From JAOXRU01 sp965247735 (lineage in GTDB: Bacteria > Bacteroidota > Bacteroidia > Flavobacteriales > Flavobacteriaceae): a DNA stretch of 64,000 nt. Below are positions 1 through 8,900 of the stretch, piece after piece. Where the stretch lies: the NCBI GenBank assembly GCA_965247735.1, contig CBDFHN010000001.1, positions 310,001 through 374,000 of the forward strand. The letters are read 5' to 3'. Numbering within the stretch: position 1 is the first letter of the stretch; each line of letters begins with the position of its first letter. Under the pieces are notes generated by a model. It saw only the letters and a program-made list of their open reading frames with translations. It ran no database searches and had not been told where the DNA came from. The position numbers and the translations under genes were made by a program.

Positions 1-296
1 CTTTGGTAGCTTCCAAAAGGAATATCTACAACAACCAAACATCTACTAATGGCTCTAACTACCGAAGTAGCATGATAAATCATTTGATCTAGTGTTATTG
101 GTAAAGTAGTTTCATGACCAGCCATGACATTACTTGCAGAATCGCCAACAAGAATAACATCAATTCCTGCACCATCAACAATTTTTGCCATTGAATAATC
201 ATAGGCGGTGAGCATTGATATTTTCTCGCCATTATTTTTCATTTCTGTTAATGACTTTACCGTAATGCGCTTGTATTCTTTTTTTGCTACTGACAT
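1..296 (-). CDS. panB: 3-methyl-2-oxobutanoate hydroxymethyltransferase, 5' part (partial at window edge)
   Basis: This is the first 98 codons of ketopantoate hydroxymethyltransferase, the first step of pantothenate (coenzyme A) synthesis, running off the left edge. Reading the minus strand from the ATG at 296 gives MSVAKKEYKRITVKSL, then the family motif MLTAYDYSMAKIVDGAGID, then VGDSASNVMAGHETTLPIT with the metal-binding Asp of the VGDS motif, and finally VVVDIPFGSYQ, equivalent to the DLPFxxY segment of the family. No frameshift is visible in the part seen. The gene is divergent from the secreted protein at 483, so 297-482 holds both upstream regions. The rest of the protein, including the catalytic Glu, lies outside the window. 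Confidence 0.93.
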   Translation of the reverse strand, partial: MSVAKKEYKRITVKSLTEMKNNGEKISMLTAYDYSMAKIVDGAGIDVILVGDSASNVMAGHETTLPITLDQMIYHATSVVRAISRCLVVVDIPFGSYQ

Positions 297-482
297 GTTT
301 TTTTTTAGTATTAAATCAACAACCTCGATCCAAGTAAACGAGGTATGTTTCTGAAAAAAATAGTTGTTTCCGAGTGCAAGCCTCGGGCAATTAAACCCAT
401 TGATGGGATTAAAAGGTAAAAGTAAGGAGATTTTGATTAACTTTTATTTACTTGCAGTAATTATTAATCAATTAATACCACT

Positions 483-938
483 ATGAAAACAAAATTACTA
501 GTATCATTTTTATGTATTACAATGGGAATTAATGCTCAAGAAAGTAAAACTGATGCTGCAAAAGCAACTATTGATGCCTTTTTTGATGCTTTTCATAAAG
601 GAGATACTGTGGCATTAAAGCAAACATTGGCAGATAAATTGGTCTTACAAACTGCCTTTGTAAATAAAGAAGGAAAGGATGTATTGGTTTTGGATGATAA
701 GCAAAAGCTAATAAATGCAATAGGAAAAAGACCTTCTGATCAGATTTGGAACGAAAAACTACTTGATTATGTAGTGAAAGTAGATGGTAATATGGCTAAT
801 GTATGGACACCTTATGAATTCTATTTTAATGGAAATTTTAGCCATTGTGGGGTCAATTCTTTTCAGCTATTTCATGATAATGGTGCTTGGAAAATTATCT
901 ATCTTATTGATACCAGACGTAAAAAAGGATGTAAGTAG
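483..938 (+). CDS. Small secreted NTF2/SnoaL-like protein
   Basis: This 151-residue protein has an N-terminal signal peptide (MKTKLLVSFLCITMGINAQ, likely cut after Ala-Gln). The mature part begins with a helix containing ATIDAFFDAFHKGDTVALKQTLAD, the usual opening of NTF2-like alpha+beta barrels (DUF4440/SnoaL group). It continues with strands ending in NSFQLFHDNGAWKIIYLIDTRRKKGC. Members of this fold bind small hydrophobic ligands or act as stand-alone domains, and no catalytic residues can be assigned here. The product should be periplasmic or exported. It is monocistronic, divergent from panB and followed by repeat-rich non-coding DNA. The fold assignment is from pattern only and the function is unknown. 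Confidence 0.72.
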   Translation: MKTKLLVSFLCITMGINAQESKTDAAKATIDAFFDAFHKGDTVALKQTLADKLVLQTAFVNKEGKDVLVLDDKQKLINAIGKRPSDQIWNEKLLDYVVKVDGNMANVWTPYEFYFNGNFSHCGVNSFQLFHDNGAWKIIYLIDTRRKKGCK

Positions 939-1310
939 TTTTTAAGATAAAAGATCGCTACGCTGTTAGAGAAAAGAGAATAGATTGCTACGTTTCAAGA
1001 ATCAAAATCGCTGTGCTACAAGAGATAAGATTGTTTGTTGTTTGACTGAAATTATGTCGTGTAGGTATCTTAATACTCCATACTTTGTACTTAATACTTT
1101 TTTTAAGATAAAAGACCGCTGCTAGAAACAAGAAACAAGAACTTACTAAAAAAGTTTCTCGTTAGGCAACTTAATACTTTGTATTCACTACTAATTTAGA
1201 GAATAGACTGCTTCGCTCAAAGAGACAAGAATCAAGACTGCTTACTCAAGAGCTTCTAGGTTAGGTATCTTAATACTCCATACTCTATACTTTGTACTTA
1301 ATACTTTTTT
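939..1310. repeat. Non-coding gap with degenerate direct repeats
   Basis: No gene is seen in this 372-bp stretch between two converging genes. It is built from recurring words. A segment starting TAGGTATCTTAATACTCC occurs at 1062-1107 and again at 1262-1313, both ending in TTTGTACTTAATAC plus a T run, with a shorter relative around 1153-1183. Between them lie variants of 'AAGAT(A)AAAGAYCGCT' and 'AGACTGCTTCGCTCAAGAG'. The second copy overlaps the stop codon of the serine ammonia-lyase gene. The long T runs may contribute to termination, but no clean hairpin is evident. Confidence 0.6.
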
Positions 1311-2744
1311 TTAACAATCACTCAAGTACACACCAACTGCCAAGCCACCCTCCGAGGTTTCTTTATATTTAGAATTCATATCTTTTGCTGTTTCCCACAT
1401 CGTATTAATTACGGTATCTAATGGAATACGTGCATATTTAGGGTCGCTATCTAAAGCGAGTTCTGCAGCATTAATTGCTTTTATAGCACCCATAGAGTTT
1501 CGTTCTATACATGGAACTTGTACCAGTCCTCCTATAGGATCGCAGGTAAGTCCCAAATGGTGTTCCATTGCTATTTCTGCAGCCATTAATACTTGTCCAG
1601 GACTACCACCAAGAAGCTCGGTAAGTGCTCCAGCAGCCATAGCTGAAGAAACGCCTATTTCTGCTTGACAACCACCCATAGCAGCAGATATGGTGGCTCC
1701 TTTTTTAAAGATGCTTCCAATTTCTCCAGCAACTAATAAAAATTGTTTTATTTGCTTAAAATCTGCCTTATGATTCTCAATTACTAAATAATACATCAAT
1801 ACAGCTGGAATTACGCCTGCACTTCCATTGGTAGGTGCGGTAACAACTCTCCCGAGAGAAGCATTAACCTCATTAACACTTAATGCAAAACAGCTAACCC
1901 ATTTAAGAATTTGTCTGAATTTCACCTCTGTTGTGCGTATTGCTGCCAGCCAACTTTCTGGATTATCGTAAGTAACTGCTGTTTTTTCAATGAGTTTTTT
2001 GTGGGTATCAAAAGCACGTCTTCTAACATTAAGTCCGCCTGGTAAGATACCTTCTGTATGGCAGCCAATATACATGCATTCTAGCATAGTATCCCAAATA
2101 CGTTCTAATTCATGGTCTATTTCTTTTTCGCTACGAAGTGCTTTTTCGTTTTCGATAACGATTTCGGAAATGGACTTTTGAAAGGTTTTGCAATAGTCTT
2201 CTAAATCAGTTGCTTTTGTAATAGGATGGGGGAAAGATTTAACAGGATGGTGCTCTTCTATTTCGGTATTTGTATCGTTTTCTTGAACAACAAAACCTCC
2301 TCCAATAGAATAGTATGATTCTGCTTGTTGGCTTCCATCAGTAAAGGTGGCAGTAAATGTCATTCCATTTGGATGGAAATCAATAAACGTTTTATTAAAA
2401 ACAATATCGAGCTCTGGATTAAAAACGATTTGTCTTTCGCTATTTAAAAAAAGTGTTTTGCTTGTATTAATATTGTCAATTATGACAGGAATCTCAGCTA
2501 CTGGTAATCGTTCCGGATCTGTACCAGTAAGTCCTAATAAAAGAGCTAAATCTGTAGCATGTCCTTTTCCTGTTAAGGATAAAGAGCCATATAAATCTAC
2601 TTTAATATGTGTTGTAGTGTCAAATAAATTGTCTTTTTTAAGTTTAGCAATCCATTGTTCTGCTGCTCTCCATGGGCCTAATGTGTGTGAACTGGAAGGT
2701 CCTACACCAATCTTAAGCATATCGAAGACACTGATGTACTCCAT
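1311..2744 (-). CDS. sdaA: L-serine ammonia-lyase, single-chain iron-sulfur type
   Basis: This 477-residue enzyme deaminates L-serine to pyruvate and ammonia in the cytoplasm. It is the fused single-chain form: the beta-type domain comes first, with the signature GPSSSHT at residues 15-21, and the alpha-type catalytic domain follows. Cysteines expected to bind the catalytic [4Fe-4S] cluster are visible in AAMGGCQAEIG, LTCDPIGG and VQVPCIERN, together with the glycine-rich TNGSAGVIPAVL segment. The length matches the E. coli SdaA/SdaB type. The gene is monocistronic and its 3' end abuts the repeat-rich gap. Identity is clear; SdaA versus SdaB naming is arbitrary here. Confidence 0.95.
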   Translation of the reverse strand: MEYISVFDMLKIGVGPSSSHTLGPWRAAEQWIAKLKKDNLFDTTTHIKVDLYGSLSLTGKGHATDLALLLGLTGTDPERLPVAEIPVIIDNINTSKTLFLNSERQIVFNPELDIVFNKTFIDFHPNGMTFTATFTDGSQQAESYYSIGGGFVVQENDTNTEIEEHHPVKSFPHPITKATDLEDYCKTFQKSISEIVIENEKALRSEKEIDHELERIWDTMLECMYIGCHTEGILPGGLNVRRRAFDTHKKLIEKTAVTYDNPESWLAAIRTTEVKFRQILKWVSCFALSVNEVNASLGRVVTAPTNGSAGVIPAVLMYYLVIENHKADFKQIKQFLLVAGEIGSIFKKGATISAAMGGCQAEIGVSSAMAAGALTELLGGSPGQVLMAAEIAMEHHLGLTCDPIGGLVQVPCIERNSMGAIKAINAAELALDSDPKYARIPLDTVINTMWETAKDMNSKYKETSEGGLAVGVYLSDC

Positions 2745-2953
2745 ATAGTATTACTAATATTTAGGCATGCAAAATATAGATATTTTAAATACTGTGCTAG
2801 AAAAATATGAATTTTGCAATTAAGGTAGTTTAAAATGACATGATGTCAGTGTTTGTATTCTGGCATAAAGATTGACTTCCTCTCTGTGTAATCATCAATT
2901 AAATGTTGATCGATTAGAACAAAAAGAATAATATTAAATAATAAGTTATAAAA

Positions 2954-4849
2954 ATGAGTAAAATTATTGGAATTGATTTAGGTACAACAAACTCTTGTGT
3001 TTCTGTAATGGAAGGTAATGAGCCTGTTGTTATCCCAAACGCTGAAGGTAAACGTACCACCCCATCTGTAATTGCATTTGTAGAAGGTGGCGAAATTAAA
3101 GTTGGTGACCCAGCCAAAAGACAAGCGGTTACCAATCCAATTAAAACCATCTATTCTATAAAACGTTTTATGGGGAATAAATTTTCTGAGTCTTCTAAAG
3201 AAGCAGGAAGAGTTCCTTATAAAGTAGTAAAAGGTGATAATGATACACCTAGAGTAGATATTGATGGTCGTTTATATTCACCACAAGAATTATCAGCTAT
3301 GATTCTTCAAAAAATGAAGAAAACTGCTGAAGATTATTTGGGAGAAGATGTTACTGGAGCTGTTATTACAGTGCCAGCATACTTTAACGATGCGCAGAGA
3401 CAAGCTACAAAAGAAGCTGGTGAAATTGCAGGTCTTAAAGTAGAACGTATTATTAATGAGCCTACTTCAGCAGCATTGGCTTATGGATTAGACAAAAAAG
3501 GTCAAGATCAGAAAATAGTAGTTTTCGATTTTGGGGGAGGAACACATGATGTTTCTATCTTAGAACTTGGAGATGGTGTTTTTGAAGTATTGGCAACAGA
3601 TGGTGATACGCACTTAGGTGGTGATGATGTTGATGAAATGGTAATTAACTGGTTGGCTGAGGAATTCAATAGCGAAGAAGGTATTGACTTGCGTAAAGAT
3701 CCAATGGCATTACAACGTTTGAAAGAAGCTGCTGAAAAAGCAAAGATTGAATTATCTGCTGCTGCACAAACAGAAATTAACTTGCCATATGTTACTGCTA
3801 CTGCTTCAGGACCTAAACACTTGGTTAGAACATTAAGTAGAGCTAAATTTGAGCAGTTAATTGATGATTTAGTAAAAAGAACGATTGCACCATGTAAAAA
3901 AGCATTAAGCGCTTCTGGTTTATCTACTGGTGATATTGATGAAGTTATTTTAGTTGGTGGTTCTACAAGAATCCCTGCTGTACAAGAAGCTGTTGAAAAA
4001 TTCTTTGGAAAAAAACCTTCAAAAGGAGTTAATCCAGATGAGGTTGTTGCTTTAGGAGCTGCTATTCAGGGTGGTGTACTTACTGGTGAAGTTAAGGATG
4101 TATTGTTATTAGACGTTACTCCATTAGCATTAGGTATTGAAACTATGGGAGGTGTATTCACTAAGCTTATAGAGTCTAATACTACTATACCTACTAAGAA
4201 ATCTCAAGTATTCTCTACTGCTGCTGATAACCAACCTTCGGTTGAAATTCATGTATTGCAAGGAGAACGTCCAATGGCTACAGATAATAAAACTATCGGT
4301 AGATTCCATTTGGATGGTATTCCACCAGCACAAAGAGGAACTCCACAAATTGAAGTTACTTTTGATATTGATGCCAATGGTATTATCCAAGTATCTTCTA
4401 CAGATAAAGCTACTGGGAAATCTCAGAATATTAGAATTGAAGCTTCTTCAGGATTGACAGAAGAAGAAATTGCTAAAATGAAACAAGAAGCTGAAGAAAA
4501 TGCTGAAGCTGATCAGAAAGTAAAAGAAACAGCTGATAAGTTAAATGAAGCTGATGGAATGATCTTTCAAACAGAAAAGCAATTAAAAGAATTTGGTGAG
4601 AAACTTTCTGATGATAAGAAAAAGCCTATTGAAGAAGCTTTAGAAGAATTAAAGAAAGCTTATGAAAGCAAAGATTTAGAAACAATTCAGCCAGCTTTGG
4701 ATAAAATCAACGAAGCTTGGAAAGTTGCTTCTGAAGAAATGTATAAAGCACAAGCAGAAGGACAAGGAGCACCAGAAGGAGCTGCTGAACCTAATGCAGA
4801 AGCAGAAAGTGATGATGTACAAGATGTTGACTTCGAAGAAGTAAAATAA
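2954..4849 (+). CDS. dnaK: Chaperone protein DnaK (Hsp70)
   Basis: This is a full-length 631-residue Hsp70. It binds exposed hydrophobic segments in an ATP-driven cycle with DnaJ and GrpE in the cytoplasm. Visible motifs are the phosphate loop GIDLGTTNS (residues 5-13), VPAYFNDAQRQATKEAG, the second phosphate motif DFGGGTHDVS, VGGSTRIPAVQ, and the interdomain linker before DVTPLALGIETMGG. A helical lid follows, ending in an acidic tail DVQDVDFEEVK. The His in GGGTHDVS replaces the Phe found in most bacteria; this is probably lineage-typical and leaves the ATPase core intact. The gene stands alone, without grpE or dnaJ beside it, and is followed by a strong terminator. Confidence 0.98.
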   Translation: MSKIIGIDLGTTNSCVSVMEGNEPVVIPNAEGKRTTPSVIAFVEGGEIKVGDPAKRQAVTNPIKTIYSIKRFMGNKFSESSKEAGRVPYKVVKGDNDTPRVDIDGRLYSPQELSAMILQKMKKTAEDYLGEDVTGAVITVPAYFNDAQRQATKEAGEIAGLKVERIINEPTSAALAYGLDKKGQDQKIVVFDFGGGTHDVSILELGDGVFEVLATDGDTHLGGDDVDEMVINWLAEEFNSEEGIDLRKDPMALQRLKEAAEKAKIELSAAAQTEINLPYVTATASGPKHLVRTLSRAKFEQLIDDLVKRTIAPCKKALSASGLSTGDIDEVILVGGSTRIPAVQEAVEKFFGKKPSKGVNPDEVVALGAAIQGGVLTGEVKDVLLLDVTPLALGIETMGGVFTKLIESNTTIPTKKSQVFSTAADNQPSVEIHVLQGERPMATDNKTIGRFHLDGIPPAQRGTPQIEVTFDIDANGIIQVSSTDKATGKSQNIRIEASSGLTEEEIAKMKQEAEENAEADQKVKETADKLNEADGMIFQTEKQLKEFGEKLSDDKKKPIEEALEELKKAYESKDLETIQPALDKINEAWKVASEEMYKAQAEGQGAPEGAAEPNAEAESDDVQDVDFEEVK

Positions 4850-4873
4850 TAAGTACAACAAAATCATAATTTG

Positions 4874-4904
4874 AAAGAGCCGCATTATTTTGCGGCTCTT
4901 TTTT
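4874..4904 (+). terminator. Rho-independent terminator of dnaK
   Basis: An inverted repeat AAAGAGCCGCA / TGCGGCTCTTT encloses a short A/T loop and is followed by a T run, 25 bp after the dnaK stop codon. Confidence 0.9.
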
Positions 4905-4940
4905 GTTTTATAGTTGTCTTTTCTTGAAATAAGAGTATTT

Positions 4941-4982
4941 AAAAAAAAAATCCAGTGAAAACGAGTTCCACTGGATTTTTTA
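4941..4982 (-). terminator. Terminator of the first surface-protein/PorP operon
   Basis: The stem AATCCAGTG / CACTGGATT is flanked by A and T runs on both sides, just past the stop of the PorP-like gene at 5013. A diverged copy of the same hairpin lies at 10221-10260 after the second PorP-like gene, so it belongs to the duplicated block. Confidence 0.85.
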
Positions 4983-5012
4983 ATGTTTAAAACGTACTTT
5001 TTTGTTTACTAT

Positions 5013-5897
5013 TTAAAAGGCATATTTTATAAGAAACTCTATAGAGTTTTGATCTCCAACAGCATCAATTTCCGTAGCGTTAATATCGTATGCTACACCA
5101 AGTTTTAATTTACTATCGATAAGGTGCAATAAGGTGTATATAGAAACGGTCTCATCTATTCTGTAATTACCACCAAGGCTAATTTTGTTATACATTTTCA
5201 GCGTAGAAGAGAGGTCATAAGAAACAGGTGTACCTTTTACATGTCTAAGCATTAGCGCAGGTGTTAATTCAAAATCAGAATTAATAGTAAAAATATATCC
5301 AGCACCTAAATAAGCATGCATATTGTTAACAGCTTTGCTAGGTACATTTCCTTCTTTTTCATACCGCTTTCCATTAAGAAAGTTAGGAGTAGAAAGACTA
5401 AGATAGTAACTTTTGTGCTTTAGATAAACTCCAGCTCCTACATGAGTATTAAAAAAACTTTGGTTTTCTGCAAATAAAGGATCGTTTCCAGGAGCACCAG
5501 TATCACTTAAATTAATATCTACAAAACCACCACCAGCTTTTATACCAAAAAAGAGATCATGAGTTTCGGTTAGTTTTAACTTATAAGAGATATCAATAGC
5601 AATATCGGTTTCTTTTAAAACAAATACTTTGTCTTTGATAATAGAAGCACCAATACCCAAATTGTTTTTTAATGGCATGCTAAAAGTCAATGCCTGAGTT
5701 TCTGGAGCATTATCAACACCTGCCCATTGGCTTCTATGAGAAAAACTAAGCTCAGTTAAATTATTAGCTCCTGCATAAGCAGGGTTAATAATATTCATAT
5801 TGTAATTATATAAAGTAAAATTTGGGTCTTGCTGTGCAACCATTATATTGATGGCAAAAAAAGCAATAGCAATGCTAAATTTTGAAATGTTATTCAT
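5013..5897 (-). CDS. PorP/SprF-family outer-membrane protein (copy 1)
   Basis: This 294-residue protein has a signal peptide (MNNISKFSIAIAFFAINIMVAQ) followed by the family opening QQDPNFTLYNYNMNIINPAYAGA. The rest is a beta-barrel ending in an aromatic terminal strand (FLIKYAF). PorP/SprF proteins are T9SS partners: in gliding flavobacteria SprF is needed for export of the adhesin SprB, and family members are commonly encoded next to proteins with type B sorting domains. Here it lies 81 bp downstream of such a gene and is presumably co-transcribed with it. It differs from the copy at 10291 at only about 10 residues by my count, most of them in the C-terminal third. Confidence 0.9.
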   Translation of the reverse strand: MNNISKFSIAIAFFAINIMVAQQDPNFTLYNYNMNIINPAYAGANNLTELSFSHRSQWAGVDNAPETQALTFSMPLKNNLGIGASIIKDKVFVLKETDIAIDISYKLKLTETHDLFFGIKAGGGFVDINLSDTGAPGNDPLFAENQSFFNTHVGAGVYLKHKSYYLSLSTPNFLNGKRYEKEGNVPSKAVNNMHAYLGAGYIFTINSDFELTPALMLRHVKGTPVSYDLSSTLKMYNKISLGGNYRIDETVSIYTLLHLIDSKLKLGVAYDINATEIDAVGDQNSIEFLIKYAF

Positions 5898-5978
5898 ATT
5901 GGTATTTTTAATAATTTTTGAAATATTTATTTTTGAATCTGTAATCTTAACCTAATGGAGTAAAACCCATTGTTGGGA

Positions 5979-8900
5979 TTAATAATTAATGTATAACCAC
6001 CCTTGTACTGGTTTTTCGTTAGCATTATTCAATTCAATAATAAATAAATATGGGCCTACAGGTAGTTTCTGATTTCCACCAATAGTATTAGCAACACCAT
6101 TCCAAGTATTTTTATATGCTTTTTGCTCATAAATTAATTTTCCAGACCTGTTAAATACTTTTACCGTATTATTTGGGTAGTTTTCAATATTTGCAATTAC
6201 CCAAGTATCATTAATACCATCTCCGTTTGGAGAGAATCCGTATTTCTTTTTCTGAGAAACTCTAGGTTTACTAGGCTCCTCGTATGTAGTGAATTCAATT
6301 ACATCACCATAAGAAGTACCGAAAGAATTGGTAACATATGCACCAACATAATACTTAGTATCACTAGTTAGTCCAGTAACAACTTCACTAAAGCTTCCTA
6401 AACCAACACTAGTTTCTGTTTTGAAGTCGGAAAGTGTAGGAGAAGTGTTGGTAGGCGAGTAGACAAAACCACTGATAATAGTTGGCTCTCCACCTGTAAA
6501 TATTACATCAGCATTAAATGTTGCCGTTGTAGTTGTTATATTATCGACAGCATTGGTGTTTATCGTTGCCAATAGCGAAGTAATAGTTAAAGTTCCATTA
6601 ACAGTAGTAATTATATAATTACTTGCTGAACCACCAGTAAGTTCAATGGTATAAGTTCCTGAATTACTAGAACTGGTAGCTGTTGAAGATGCAGTAATAG
6701 GCATGTTTAGTCCTGCTTCTGTATCTCCGTTTACAAAACCACTATACGATATGCTAAAAGTTGGGTTTGCTTCTTCAAAGGCCCTACTTTTATCATCAGC
6801 TGTAGCAGTTAATACAGCTTTTTGTACTGTTAAAATAATATCTTTTGTTCCAGTAGTATAAATTCCATCAGCTATTTGACTTGCACGGATGATGACTGTA
6901 CCAGCATTACCAATATCAACTGTTTTATTATCTGTACCTGTTAAACCAGTTCCGTTTGCTGTTCCTACTATACTATAACTAATAGTACCAGAGGAGTTTG
7001 AAGTGGCTGCTAAGTCAAAATTAGGATCACCATATGTTTTTGTACTGTTAGTAAATGTAATTACAGGTGTAATCAAAGGAGCATTTGTAATTTGAATACT
7101 AGTATTACTGCTAGATTGGCAGTTTAATGGAGTATTAGGACTAGTGTATGTTATAGTATAAGTTCCAATATCACTACTATTTAATGTAATTTCTCCTGTT
7201 GTAGCATTTATAACCAAACCAGAAGGAGTACTAGAAAAACTACCAGAAGCAACCCCAGTTATAGTAGGTGTTGGATTACTTTCTACTTTATTATAACTAC
7301 TTTTTATATAATTAAAAGAAGCGTCGTCTAAAGTATTTACAGTAAATGTTGTATTAGATGAATTAGGACAAGTTCCAGCAGTAGTATATGTAATAGTATA
7401 TGTGCCAGAAGTAGATGCACTTAGGTCAACTGCACCAGATGCTGGGTTAATAGCTAATCCAGCAGTACTAGAAAACGAACCACCAGTTAATCCAGTTATA
7501 GTTGGGTTAGGATCGGTAGCATTTACACAATAAGCAGCTGTACTATAGCTAAATGAAGCATTATCTAAAGCATTTACAGTAAATGTTGTACTAGATGAAT
7601 TAGGACAAGTTCCAGCAGTAGTATATGTAATAGTATATGTGCCAGCAGTAGATGTACTTAGGTCAACTGCACCTGTTGCTGCGTTAATAGCTAATCCAGC
7701 AGTACTAGAAAACGCACCACCAGTTAATCCAGTTATAGTTGGGTTAGGATCGGTAGCATTAGTACAATAAGTAGCCGCACTATAACTAAATGAAGCATTA
7801 TCTAAAGTATTTACAGTAAGTGATGTCGTAGAAAAATTAGGACAAGTTCCAGCAGTGGTATAGGTAATGGTATATATGTTAGGAGTAGATGCACTTAGAT
7901 CAACAGCACCAGTTGCTGCATTAATAGCTAATCCAGCAGTACTAGAAAAAGTACCACCAGCTAATCCAGTTATAGTAGGAGTAGGATCGGTAGCATTAGC
8001 ACAATAAGAAGACGCACTATAGCTAAAAGAAGCATTATCTAAAGCATTTACAGTAAGTGATGTCGTAGAAGAGTTAGGGCAAGTTCCAGCAGTAGTGTAG
8101 GTAATGGTATATGTACTAGGTATTGATGTACTTACATCAACAGCACCTGTTCCTGCGTTAAGAGACAATCCAGCGGTACTAGAAAAAGAACCTCCGGGTA
8201 AACCAGTTATAGTAGGGGTAGGATCGGTAGCATTAGTACAATAAGTAGCCGCACTATAGCTAAAGGAAGCATTATCTAAAGTATTTACAGTAAGTGATGT
8301 CGTAGAAAAATTAGGACAAGTTCCTGTTGTGGTATAGGTAATGGTATATGTGTTAGGAGTAGATGCACTTAGGTCAACTGCACCTGTTGCTGCATTAATA
8401 GCTAATCCAGCTGTACTAGAAAAAGCACCACCAGCTAATCCAATTATAGTAGGACTAGGGTCGGAAGCATTTGCACAATAAGAAGCTGCACTATAGCTAA
8501 AAGAAGCATCATCTAAAGCATTTACAGTAAATGTTGTACTAGATGAATTAGGACAAGTTCCAGCTGTGGTATAGGTAATGGTATATGTGTTAGGAGTAGA
8601 TGTGCTTAGATCAACAGCACCAGTTCCTGCGTTAATAGCTAATCCAGCAGTACTAGAAAAAGTACCACCAGTTAATCCAGTTATAGTAGGGGTAGGATCG
8701 CTAGTATTAGTACAATAAGAAGCCGCACTATAGTTATAAGAAGCGTCGTCTAAAGCGTTTACAGTAAGTGATACCGTAGAAGAGTTAGGACAAGTTCCTG
8801 CTGTGGTATAGGTAATAGCATATATGCCAGGAGTAGATACACTTAGGTCAACAGCACCAGTTGCTGCATTAATAGATAGTCCAGCAATACTAGAAAAAGT

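Noticed and set aside
3541..3560. His instead of Phe in the DnaK GGGTxDVS motif as a sign of inactivation
   Set aside because: All other Hsp70 motifs are intact and, as far as I recall, this change is common in flavobacterial DnaK.
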